Assembly (NCBI GenBank): GCA_040380855.1
Contig: JBEIIG010000014.1
Location: forward strand, 1 to 64,000
Reading direction: 5' to 3'
Length of the DNA stretch: 64,000 nucleotides
Source of the DNA: VFMC01 sp040380855
GTDB taxonomy: Bacteria > Actinomycetota > Acidimicrobiia > Acidimicrobiales > Ilumatobacteraceae
The first letter of the stretch is position 1. Each line of letters begins with the position of its first letter. Below are positions 1-7,303 of this stretch, in pieces. The translations under genes and the position numbers were made by a program. Below the pieces are notes generated by a model that saw only the letters and a program-made list of their open reading frames with translations, was not told the DNA's origin and ran no database searches.

Positions 1-59
1 ACCTGCGCCATCCGCATGTCCTCGGCCAAGAACTCGGCGACGTGCTGGGGCTCGAACAC
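1..59 (-). CDS. 5' end of an unidentified protein, cut by the window edge
   Basis: Reading the minus strand from a GTG at 59 gives 19 codons with no stop before the left edge (Met-Phe-Glu-Pro-Gln-His-Val-Ala-Glu-Phe-Leu-Ala-Glu and so on). The codon use matches the neighbouring genes. The start lies 7 nt after the stop of the small membrane protein upstream, so the two could be co-transcribed. The visible piece is too short to assign a family, and the start codon is a guess because no strong ribosome binding site is visible. Confidence 0.35.
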   Translation of the reverse strand, partial: MFEPQHVAEFLAEDMRMAQ

Positions 60-66
60 GATCGTG

Positions 67-315
67 TCACTCGCCCCTGGTCCGGAAGAGCCGCCAGGAG
101 ATGCCGAGCCACAACGAACTGGCCACCAGCCAGACGGCTGCAGCTCGAAGAGAGTCGCCATCGGAGGACGGAGACGTCAACACGTTCACGTTCGGCTCGT
201 ACATGAACCACCCGCCATCCGAGGAGTCCACCATGAGATCGCAGGCTGTTCGCGCAACAACACCGAGTACCGCAGCGAGCGCCAGCGACACCACCACGCG
301 CTGAGCGACGTTCAT
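67..315 (-). CDS. small two-helix membrane protein of unknown function
   Basis: An 82-residue protein with a hydrophobic helix at about residues 5-22 and a second at about 58-74, joined by a polar loop rich in Asp, Ser and Asn. It ends in a basic tail (Arg-Leu-Phe-Arg-Thr-Arg). The pattern is a small inner-membrane protein with an extracytoplasmic loop. I do not recognise the family. I chose the ATG at 315 over an in-frame GTG at 321 because a GATGAT hexamer sits exactly 6 nt upstream of it, fitting a leaderless transcript. It is divergent from the P1 peptidase gene, and a short frame follows 7 nt downstream. Confidence 0.6.
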   Translation of the reverse strand: MNVAQRVVVSLALAAVLGVVARTACDLMVDSSDGGWFMYEPNVNVLTSPSSDGDSLRAAAVWLVASSLWLGISWRLFRTRGE

Positions 316-321
316 CGCCAC

Positions 322-344
322 ATCATCGCACCTGCACGTAGGCT
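322..344. promoter_or_regulatory. divergent -10-like hexamers
   Basis: GATGAT on the minus strand (327-322) lies 6 nt before the ATG at 315. TAGGCT on the plus strand (339-344) lies 6 nt before the ATG at 351. Both have the spacing of a -10 box to a transcription start that coincides with the start codon. This is inferred from pattern only. Confidence 0.4.
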
Positions 345-350
345 CCGGGG

Positions 351-1424
351 ATGCAGCGTCAGCGTCTTCGCGACCTCGGGTTCACGATCGGCACCCTGCC
401 CGCCGGGCCCACCAACACCATCACCGACGTGGTGGGCGTGTCGGTGGGGCACTGCACCGTGGTGCACGACGACCCGCGGGTGGCACGCACCGGCGTGACG
501 GTGGTGCACACCCGCGCCCCACACGAGCGCGACCAGCTCTGCTACGGCGCGATGCACAGCCTGAACGGCAACGGCGAGATGACCGGCAGCCACTGGCTGG
601 CCGAGAGCGGCCTGCTGAGCGACCCGATCGCCATCACCAACACCCACCAGGTGGGCATGGTGCGCGATGCGCTCGTCGCCTACGAGGAGCAGCGCGACCC
701 CGACGCCACCTGGTGCCTACCCATCGTGGGCGAGACCTACGACGGGTTCCTCAACGACATCGGCGCCTTCCACCTCACCCCCGACCATGTGGCCGCCGCG
801 CTGGCCGACGCCGAACGCTCGGGCGGGGTGCCCGCACCCGTGGCCGAGGGCAATGTGGGCGGCGGCACAGGGATGATCTGCCACGAGTTCAAGGGCGGTA
901 TCGGCACCGCCAGCCGGGTGGCCACCACGGCGAGCGGGTCGTACACGGTGGGCGCCCTGGTGCAGGCCAACTACGGACGCCGCCACCTGCTGCGCCTCGA
1001 CGGCCGACACGTGGGCGAGGCCATCGGCCCCGAGATGACGCCCCTCCCCCACGACCCCACCGCCGGCGACGCCGGGTCGATCATCGTCGTGCTCGCCACC
1101 GACGCCCCGCTGCTGGCCGACCAGTGCCGTCGGCTCGCCCAGCGGGCGGGCATCGGCCTCGCCCGCGTGGGCGGGTTCGGCGCCAACAGCAGCGGCGACA
1201 TCTTCTGCGCCTTCGCCACCGCCAACCGGGTGCCGCTGCACGCCGATGCCCCGGTCGCCGTCGCCACCCTGCCCGCCGACCATCTCACGCCGCTGTTCCT
1301 CGCCGCCGCCGAGGCGGTCGAGGAAGCCATCTGGAACGCGCTGTGCATGGCCGACACGATGACCGGCCACCTCGGCCGCACTGTCCACGCCATCCCCCTC
1401 GACCACCTCACCACCCTCCGCTGA
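351..1424 (+). CDS. P1 family (DmpA/BapA-type) aminopeptidase
   Basis: A 357-residue N-terminal nucleophile hydrolase of peptidase family S58 (DmpA, BapA). These enzymes release N-terminal L-, D- or beta-amino acids from small peptides and amides after self-cleavage into two chains. The self-processing motif Gly-Ala-Asn-Ser-Ser-Gly-Asp is at 277-283, so cleavage should fall between Asn279 and the new N-terminal nucleophile Ser280. Other family signatures are NGNGEMTG (72-79) and EGNVGGGTGM (166-175). The length is normal. There is no signal peptide, so it should be cytoplasmic. The ATG is preceded by TAGGCT with a 6-nt spacer. It is transcribed alone, facing the ureohydrolase gene across hairpins. 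Confidence 0.92.
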   Translation: MQRQRLRDLGFTIGTLPAGPTNTITDVVGVSVGHCTVVHDDPRVARTGVTVVHTRAPHERDQLCYGAMHSLNGNGEMTGSHWLAESGLLSDPIAITNTHQVGMVRDALVAYEEQRDPDATWCLPIVGETYDGFLNDIGAFHLTPDHVAAALADAERSGGVPAPVAEGNVGGGTGMICHEFKGGIGTASRVATTASGSYTVGALVQANYGRRHLLRLDGRHVGEAIGPEMTPLPHDPTAGDAGSIIVVLATDAPLLADQCRRLAQRAGIGLARVGGFGANSSGDIFCAFATANRVPLHADAPVAVATLPADHLTPLFLAAAEAVEEAIWNALCMADTMTGHLGRTVHAIPLDHLTTLR

Positions 1425-1429
1425 CCCAT

Positions 1430-1458
1430 CCCCCTGCGGGGGTCCGTGAGTTCGGACC
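1430..1458 (+). terminator. two adjacent hairpins after the P1 peptidase gene
   Basis: CCCCC-TGC-GGGGG (1430-1442) is followed by GGTCCG-TGAGTT-CGGACC (1441-1458), starting 5 nt after the stop codon. There is no U-tract. They are likely to stop or stabilise the plus-strand transcript. Confidence 0.45.
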
Positions 1459-1566
1459 ACCACCGGCGTGGCCCACGCTCACGGACCTGGGTCATCCGTG
1501 CGGTTCGGCCACGGCCCACGGGGTCCAGGCTCACGAAGCCCCGGCATGGGTGGGGTGACGCGGGAC

Positions 1567-1608
1567 CTTGCGACGGATCGCGTCGGATGCGACGCGATCC
1601 GTCGCAAG
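1567..1608. terminator. perfect 18-bp inverted repeat between convergent genes
   Basis: Two perfectly complementary 18-nt arms (1567-1584 and 1591-1608) flank a 6-nt loop GGATGC. The structure sits in the 211-bp gap between the convergent P1 peptidase and ureohydrolase genes, so it can fold in either transcript and probably acts as a bidirectional terminator. There is no U-tract. Confidence 0.55.
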
Positions 1609-1635
1609 ATCGATGCGGGGCGCGGCGGGCGGGGG

Positions 1636-2592
1636 TCAGGTGCGGTACTGGACGCCGGGGAGGACGCAGAGCTGCTCGAACAAGAGGTTGGCGCCCAGCA
1701 GGGCGGTGTTGCCGGAGGTGTCGTACACCGGGGCGACCTCCACCACATCAGCCCCCACCAGGTTCAGGCCCCGGCAACCGCGGATGACCTCGAGGCCCTG
1801 CACCGACGTGAGGCCGCCCACCTCGGGCGTGCCGGTGCCGGGGGCCACCGAGGGGTCGAGGCCGTCGACGTCGAACGTGAGGTACACCGGCGCATCACCC
1901 AGCTGGGCGCGCACCTCGGCCATCAGCGGTGCGAGCGACCGGTGCCAGCACTCCTCGGCCGGCACCACCCGGCCGCCGAGCGAGGTGACCCAGTCGAAGT
2001 CGTCGGCCGCGTAGCCCGTGCCGCGCAGGCCGATCTGCACCACCCGGGCCGTGTCGACCAGGTTCTCCTCGATGGCCCGGCGCAACCACGACCCGTGGGT
2101 GACCTTCTCGCCGAACATCGTGTCGTTCACATCGGCGTGGGCGTCGACGTGCACGATGCCCACCGGCCCGTGCGCCGCAGCGATGGCCTGCAGGATGGGA
2201 TAGGTGACCGTGTGGTCGCCGCCCATGCCCAACGGCACGGCACCCGCCGCCAGCACGCCCGACACGAAGTCGCGGATGATCGGCACGCAGGCCGGCGCGT
2301 TGAAGGTGTTCAGCGCCACGTCGCCCACGTCGGCGATGGCCAGGCTGTCGAACGGCGCCGCTCGCGTGGCCATGTGATACGGCCGCAGCAGGCACGACTC
2401 GGCACGGATGGCCCGCGGCCCGAACCGTGCCCCGGTGCGGTTCGACGTGCCGATGTCGAACGGCACCCCGTAGAACGCCACGTCGAGGCCCTCGGCGGTG
2501 TCGCGCGCCGGCAGCCGCATCATCGTGGCCGGCCCGCCGAAACGGGGCATCGAGTTGCCACCGAGTGGCTGGGGCAGGGCGGCGTCGCTCAT
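1636..2592 (-). CDS. agmatinase/guanidino-acid ureohydrolase
   Basis: A 318-residue binuclear manganese hydrolase of the arginase/agmatinase family, which hydrolyses a guanidino group to urea plus an amine. The metal-binding motifs are intact: GGDHT (about 134-138), His-Val-Asp-Ala-His-Ala-Asp (about 159-165) and Phe-Asp-Val-Asp-Gly-Leu-Asp-Pro (about 248-255). The N-terminal Tyr-Gly-Val-Pro-Phe-Asp and Gly-Pro-Arg-Ala-Ile-Arg segments resemble agmatinase, guanidinobutyrase and guanidinopropionase more than arginase. The substrate cannot be fixed from sequence. It is divergent from the dimethylglycine dehydrogenase-like gene across 35 bp. A CAAGAT hexamer lies 7 nt before the ATG. Confidence 0.9.
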   Translation of the reverse strand: MSDAALPQPLGGNSMPRFGGPATMMRLPARDTAEGLDVAFYGVPFDIGTSNRTGARFGPRAIRAESCLLRPYHMATRAAPFDSLAIADVGDVALNTFNAPACVPIIRDFVSGVLAAGAVPLGMGGDHTVTYPILQAIAAAHGPVGIVHVDAHADVNDTMFGEKVTHGSWLRRAIEENLVDTARVVQIGLRGTGYAADDFDWVTSLGGRVVPAEECWHRSLAPLMAEVRAQLGDAPVYLTFDVDGLDPSVAPGTGTPEVGGLTSVQGLEVIRGCRGLNLVGADVVEVAPVYDTSGNTALLGANLLFEQLCVLPGVQYRT

Positions 2593-2599
2593 GGCCGTG

Positions 2600-2620
2600 A
2601 TCTTGTCGCATCACTACGCT
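2600..2620. promoter_or_regulatory. divergent -10-like hexamers
   Basis: CAAGAT on the minus strand (2605-2600) lies 7 nt before the ureohydrolase ATG. TACGCT on the plus strand (2615-2620) lies 7 nt before the dehydrogenase ATG. The 35-bp intergenic space leaves no room for leaders, so both transcripts are probably leaderless. Confidence 0.4.
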
Positions 2621-2627
2621 CGCCGCC

Positions 2628-5102
2628 ATGAGCACGACCGATCACCACCTCCCCTCCCGCGCCCGAGTGGTGATCATCGGTGGTGGCGTCATCGGCACGT
2701 CGGTCGCCTACCACCTGGCCCACCTCGGCTGGCGCGACGTGGTGCTGGTGGAGCGCGACCAGCTCACCTCGGGCACCACCTGGCACGCCGCCGGGCTGAT
2801 GGTCACCTTCGGCAGCACCAGCGAGACCAGCACCTCGATGCGCCGCTACACGCGCGACCTGTACAGCCGGCTCGAGGCCGAGACCGGCCAGGCCACCGGG
2901 TTCAAGCCGGTGGGCTTCGTCGAGTTGGCCGCCACCCCCGATCGCCTCGAGGAGTACCGCCGCGTGGCCGCGTTCAACCGCCACGTGGGCGTGGAGGTGG
3001 AGGAGGTCACCCCGCAGGAGGTGGCGAACCTCTTCCCGCTGGCCCGCACCGACGACCTGCTGGCCGGCTTCTACGTACCCGGCGACGGGCGGGTGAACCC
3101 CGTCGACGTGACCATGGCGCTGGCCAAGGGTGCCCGCCAGCAGGGCGCCACCATCGTGCAGGGCGTCACCGTCACCGAGGTGATCACCAGCGGAAGCGGC
3201 CCCGCCCGGCGGGTGACCGGTGTGGCCACCGACCACGGCACCATCGAGTGCGATGTGGTGGTGAACTGCGCGGGCATGTGGGCCCGCCAGTTGGGCGAGC
3301 GCAACGGGGTGACCATCCCGCTGCAGGCGGCCGAGCACTACTACCTCATCACCGAGCACATCGAGGGCCTCGACCCGTCGTGGCCCGTCATCGAAGACCC
3401 CGCCAACTACGGCTACTACCGCGAAGAGGTGGGCGGGCTGATGATCGGCCTGTTCGAGCCGGTGTGCGCGCCGTGGAACGTGGGCGCCATCCCCCACGAC
3501 GTGTCGTTCGCATCGCTGCAGCCCGACTGGGACCGGATGGGCCCGTACGTCGAGCGGGCGATGAGCCGGGTGCCCATCAGCACCGAAACCGGTATCCGCA
3601 CCTTCTTCTGCGGCCCGGAGAGCTTCACCCCCGACCTCGCCCCCATCGTGGGCGAGGCCCCCGAGATCGCCAACTACTTCGTGGCCGCCGGGCTGAACTC
3701 GATCGGCATCCTCACCGGTGGCGGCCTCGGCCGGGTGATGGCCGAGTGGATCGTGAGCGGCCACCCGCAGGTGGACATCACCGGCTTCGACATCGCCCGC
3801 ACCCAGCCGTACCAGACCACCCCCGAGTACCGCCGCACCCGCACCGTCGAGTCGCTGGGCATGGTGTACCAGTGCCACTACCCGTACCGGTCGATGCAGA
3901 CCGCCCGCGGGGTGAAGCGCTCGCCGCTGCACGAGGCGCTGGCGGCGCAGGGCGCGTCGTTCCGTGACGTGAGCGGCTGGGAGGGCGCCGACTGGTTCGC
4001 CGGGCCGGGCAACACCCCCGACCCGGGCCCGCTCACCTGGGGCCGCCCGGGCTTCTGGCAGCAGTGGCGCGCCGAACACGAGGCCACCCGCAACGCCGCG
4101 GCGCTCACCGACATGAGCTTCATGGCCACCTTCCGCGTGCAGGGCCGCGACGCGGGTGCGCTGCTCGACGAACTGTCGGCCAACGCCGTGAACGGTGACG
4201 TCGGCCGCATCACGTATACGCAGTGGCTCGATGCACGCGGCCTGCTGCAGGCCGACCTCACGGTGACCAAGATCGCCGACGACGACTTCCTCGTCGTCGC
4301 CACCGACACCGCGCAACGGCACGTCGAATGGTGGATGCGGCGCCACATCGGCGAGCGGCACGTGGTGGTCACCGACGTCACCGGCGGGTCGGCGCAGATC
4401 AACGTGCAGGGGCCGCTGTCGCGCACGTTGCTGCAGGGGCTCACGTCGGTCGACCTGTCGAACGACTCCTACCCGTTCCGCACCGCCCGCCACATCGACA
4501 TCGGCTTCGCCCGGGTGCTGTGCGCACGCATCACCTACGTGGGCGAGCTGGGCTACGAGCTGCACGTCGCCAGCGAACAGGCCGCCCACGTGTACGGCCG
4601 CCTGGTGGCCGCAGGTGCCGAGGTGGGCCTGCGCCACGCCGGCCTGAAGGCGCTCGGCAGCCTGCGCATGGAGAAGGGCTACCGCGACTACGGCCACGAC
4701 ATCGACAACACCGACTCGGTGCTGGAAGCCGGGCTCGGGTTCGCCGTCGCGCTCGACAAGCCCGGTGGGTTCATCGGCCGCGATGCGGTGGTGGCCCAGA
4801 AGGCCGCCGGCCCGCTGACCAAGCGCCTGCTGCAGGTGCGCCTCACCGACCCCGAGGCGATGCTGTACCACGCCGAGGTGGTGCACCGCGACGGCCGCGC
4901 GCTGGGCTACGTGCGCGCCGCCAGCTACGGCCACACACTGGGCGGTGCCGTGGGCCTGGCGATGGTGGAGGCCGACGAGCCGATCACGAACGACTTCGTC
5001 ACCACCGGCACCTGGGAGGTCGACGTGGCCGGCCGACGGGTGCCCGCGGTGGCGTCGCTGCGGCCGATGTACGACCCCGACAACGCTCGCATCCGAGCCT
5101 GA
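2628..5102 (+). CDS. FAD- and folate-dependent dimethylglycine/sarcosine dehydrogenase
   Basis: An 824-residue protein of the DMGDH/SARDH family, which removes an N-methyl group from dimethylglycine or sarcosine and passes it to tetrahydrofolate. The N-terminal FAD domain opens with Gly-Gly-Gly-Val-Ile-Gly (about 18-23). It carries the Thr-Thr-Trp-His-Ala-Ala-Gly segment near residue 50, where family members bind FAD covalently through His. A GcvT-like folate domain fills about 430-824, with Ser-Leu-Arg-Met-Glu-Lys-Gly-Tyr near 680. The length is normal and it looks cytoplasmic. TACGCT lies 7 nt before the ATG. The next gene begins 14 nt after the stop. Family assignment is firm; the choice between dimethylglycine and sarcosine is not. 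Confidence 0.9.
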   Translation: MSTTDHHLPSRARVVIIGGGVIGTSVAYHLAHLGWRDVVLVERDQLTSGTTWHAAGLMVTFGSTSETSTSMRRYTRDLYSRLEAETGQATGFKPVGFVELAATPDRLEEYRRVAAFNRHVGVEVEEVTPQEVANLFPLARTDDLLAGFYVPGDGRVNPVDVTMALAKGARQQGATIVQGVTVTEVITSGSGPARRVTGVATDHGTIECDVVVNCAGMWARQLGERNGVTIPLQAAEHYYLITEHIEGLDPSWPVIEDPANYGYYREEVGGLMIGLFEPVCAPWNVGAIPHDVSFASLQPDWDRMGPYVERAMSRVPISTETGIRTFFCGPESFTPDLAPIVGEAPEIANYFVAAGLNSIGILTGGGLGRVMAEWIVSGHPQVDITGFDIARTQPYQTTPEYRRTRTVESLGMVYQCHYPYRSMQTARGVKRSPLHEALAAQGASFRDVSGWEGADWFAGPGNTPDPGPLTWGRPGFWQQWRAEHEATRNAAALTDMSFMATFRVQGRDAGALLDELSANAVNGDVGRITYTQWLDARGLLQADLTVTKIADDDFLVVATDTAQRHVEWWMRRHIGERHVVVTDVTGGSAQINVQGPLSRTLLQGLTSVDLSNDSYPFRTARHIDIGFARVLCARITYVGELGYELHVASEQAAHVYGRLVAAGAEVGLRHAGLKALGSLRMEKGYRDYGHDIDNTDSVLEAGLGFAVALDKPGGFIGRDAVVAQKAAGPLTKRLLQVRLTDPEAMLYHAEVVHRDGRALGYVRAASYGHTLGGAVGLAMVEADEPITNDFVTTGTWEVDVAGRRVPAVASLRPMYDPDNARIRA

Positions 5103-5116
5103 GTACTGTCGCCGTC

Positions 5117-7051
5117 ATGCGCATCCACGGACCGGAACGACTGGCAGGTCAGGGCCTGAACAGCGAGCAGGCCGAATCGGGCAACCGGGCCATCCACGCC
5201 CTGCTCACCGACCCCGGCGTGGGCGACCAGGTCGATCTGGTGTTCACCTGGCGCGGCGACGATGCGGCCGACGGCGCGTACGAGGTGTGGTCGGCACGGG
5301 GCATGGTGCGCTTCCGGCGACTCGTCGCCGACGACGGCACGCTCACGTTCGAGGTGCTCGAGACCGTCGGCACGAACCCGGTGGCCGAACAGGACGGCCT
5401 CGCCCTGGCGACCCTGGCGGCCGAGTGTGACGCCGCACGGGCGAGCGGCTTCGACGCCGACGACCCGGCGCGGCGCTTCATCGCCCCCGAGCAGCAGACC
5501 TACCCCTTCGCCTACGAGCGCATCGCCCAACTGTTCGACTCGCCCCATGCGCCCGACCTGGCGGTGTCGCCCCGCGACTGGTGCTCGGGCAGCCAGCCGG
5601 GCACCCACGGCGCGCTGCACGTGCGCCAGGCCCGGGCGCCGCTGTGGCTGAGCGGGCCCGGCGTGCGCGTGGGCCACCACCCGTTCGCCGTGCGATCGGT
5701 CGACATCGCCCCCACCTGCCTCGCTGCGCTGGGCTTTCCCTTCGTCGACGGCGCCGACGCCACGGGCCGCACCGCCGGCGAACGCGGCGTCGCCCCCGAC
5801 GTGTACCTGGCGCGCCAGGACGGCCGCGTGGTGAGCGAGGCACTCGACCCTGCGGGCCCGCGACCGAACCGGCTGTACGTGTTCCTGCTCGACGGCCTGC
5901 ACCAGACCGAGTTGAACGACCGGCTGGAACGCGACCCCGACGCACTGCCCCACCTGCGCCGCCTGCGCGAGCGGGCTGCGCAGTTCGACGGCGGCTCGAT
6001 CGTGAACTTCCCGTCGATCACCTGGCCCAGCCACACGGCGATTGCGACCGGAACCTGGTGTGGGCACCACGATGTCGTCAATCCCAGCTACTACCTGCGC
6101 GACGAGGCCCGCACCATCAGCCCGCAGGGCGCGCAGGTGGGCACCGAGGTGTACGCCAGCACGGCAGTCGAGAGCCTGTACGAGGCGTTCCACCGGGTCG
6201 ACCCCGACTGTGTGACGGCCGCCATCCATGCCCCGTTCGGCCGGTCGGCGCGCCACGCCGTGCTGGAGGGCCGCAACCTGTGCGACAGGGCCCGACTGAA
6301 GGTGCTCACCGCCGAGTTGGCCGCCGACCAGCACCCGCGTTGGGCCGGCGAGCACCCGGCAGTGGCGGCCGAGAGCCTGCTCGACACCCGCGGCCTGGCC
6401 CAGGTGATCGACCTGTTCACCGGCGAGGGCGCCGTGCCACCCCGTTTCGTGTACCACGAGCTGGCCCTCACCGACGGCGCCGGCCACGACTACGGCCCGC
6501 ACCACGACGGCCTGGCCGACGCCCTGACCGAGAGCGACCGCCGCATCGGCCGCGTGCTGGCCGTGCTCGACGACCTCGGCCTGTTCGACGAGACACTGTT
6601 CGTGGTGAGCGCCGACCACGGCATGGCCCCGCAGGACATCGCCCTGCGCGCCAACCCCACGGCGCACGTGCTCGACGCAGGCATCGAGGCCGTGGTGAAC
6701 GAGCCGATGATCTGGCTGCGTGACCTGGCTGTGGTGGCCGAGCGCGCCGCCGACGGCCGCACCGCACGGGTACTGGTGAGCGACAACGACGCCGACACCT
6801 CGGGCGAACGGCCACCGTTCGAGGGTGCCGACGTGGTGGTGGAGGGGCACCGCCCCGGCGCGGCACCACGTGAGCTGGCCCGTGGCCGCACCGACCGGTT
6901 CGGCGTATTCGGCTTCGCCACCCCCAGCGACATCGACTCGGCGAGCATCGGTGTGCGCGTGGTGGCACCCGGACGCAACGCACGACGCCTCCTACTCGAC
7001 GGCACCCGACTCGCCCTCGACCTCCGCACCGCGCTGTACGTCGAGCGGTGA
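5117..7051 (+). CDS. alkaline-phosphatase-superfamily phosphodiesterase with permuted motif order
   Basis: A 644-residue protein with all seven expected metal and catalytic residues of type I phosphodiesterase/nucleotide pyrophosphatases, in an unusual order. Residues 250-505 hold the usual start of the fold: FLLDG (Asp259), the nucleophile Thr302 in ITWPSH, Asp453 and His457 in TDGAGHDYG, and Asp500-His501 in SADHG. The third metal His, normally near the C-terminus in a GTHG motif, is instead at His164 in the N-terminal part. It is followed by LSGPG (178-182) and RSVDIAPT (193-200), segments that normally close the fold. This looks like a circular permutation. The C-terminal 510-644 region is not recognised. 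There is no signal peptide. TACTGT lies 7 nt before the ATG. Confidence 0.75.
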   Translation: MRIHGPERLAGQGLNSEQAESGNRAIHALLTDPGVGDQVDLVFTWRGDDAADGAYEVWSARGMVRFRRLVADDGTLTFEVLETVGTNPVAEQDGLALATLAAECDAARASGFDADDPARRFIAPEQQTYPFAYERIAQLFDSPHAPDLAVSPRDWCSGSQPGTHGALHVRQARAPLWLSGPGVRVGHHPFAVRSVDIAPTCLAALGFPFVDGADATGRTAGERGVAPDVYLARQDGRVVSEALDPAGPRPNRLYVFLLDGLHQTELNDRLERDPDALPHLRRLRERAAQFDGGSIVNFPSITWPSHTAIATGTWCGHHDVVNPSYYLRDEARTISPQGAQVGTEVYASTAVESLYEAFHRVDPDCVTAAIHAPFGRSARHAVLEGRNLCDRARLKVLTAELAADQHPRWAGEHPAVAAESLLDTRGLAQVIDLFTGEGAVPPRFVYHELALTDGAGHDYGPHHDGLADALTESDRRIGRVLAVLDDLGLFDETLFVVSADHGMAPQDIALRANPTAHVLDAGIEAVVNEPMIWLRDLAVVAERAADGRTARVLVSDNDADTSGERPPFEGADVVVEGHRPGAAPRELARGRTDRFGVFGFATPSDIDSASIGVRVVAPGRNARRLLLDGTRLALDLRTALYVER

Positions 7052-7064
7052 CCTCGTGACACTG

Positions 7065-7080
7065 ATACCCTGGGGGGTAT
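7065..7080. promoter_or_regulatory. CsoR/RcnR-like palindrome overlapping a start codon
   Basis: ATACCC-TGGG-GGGTAT is a perfect 6-bp inverted repeat with a G-tract. It resembles operators of the CsoR/RcnR family of copper- and nickel-sensing repressors. Its right arm supplies the Shine-Dalgarno-like G-run and runs into the ATG at 7079, so binding would block initiation directly. Confidence 0.45.
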
Positions 7081-7261
7081 GTGTAGACGAGTGACGTGCA
7101 AGCAGTGCGGCAAGCCCGACTGGGCTGGGTGCGGGGCACACATCGAGCAGGTACTGGGTGATGTGCCCGCTGCGCAGCGATGCCAGTGCCGCACCAACCC
7201 ACCCCAACGGGCACCGAAGGCAGACCGTGCACCGGGCTTCTGGCGCCGCCGTCGCATCTGA
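7079..7261 (+). CDS. small Cys-rich protein of unknown function
   Basis: A 60-residue protein with Cys at positions 2, 7, 10, 18, 35 and 37, and His at 21. The pattern is MCRRVTCKQCGKPDWAGCGAH, then a Gln-Arg-Cys-Gln-Cys pair, then a basic tail of four consecutive Arg. I recall very similar short proteins as a widespread uncharacterised family in actinobacteria and other bacteria. The Cys/His spacing suggests binding of one zinc or copper ion. The ATG is set by the preceding G-run and overlaps a palindrome of the kind used by metal-sensing repressors. It lies 27 nt after the phosphodiesterase gene, with the amidohydrolase following. The function is unknown. Confidence 0.75.
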   Translation: MCRRVTCKQCGKPDWAGCGAHIEQVLGDVPAAQRCQCRTNPPQRAPKADRAPGFWRRRRI

Positions 7262-7303
7262 CAGCCCGCCGACCACCAGCGCAGCACCTGGCAACATGGG
7301 CCG

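Noticed and set aside
1636..2592. The ureohydrolase as a formimidoylglutamase (HutG of the other hut route)
   Set aside because: HutF is present, which makes the formylglutamate route instead. The gene lies 40 kb from the hut operon and its motifs are agmatinase-like.
5117..7051. A frameshift or chimeric join of two phosphodiesterase genes
   Set aside because: The frame is continuous, each active-site motif occurs once, and together they make one complete set.
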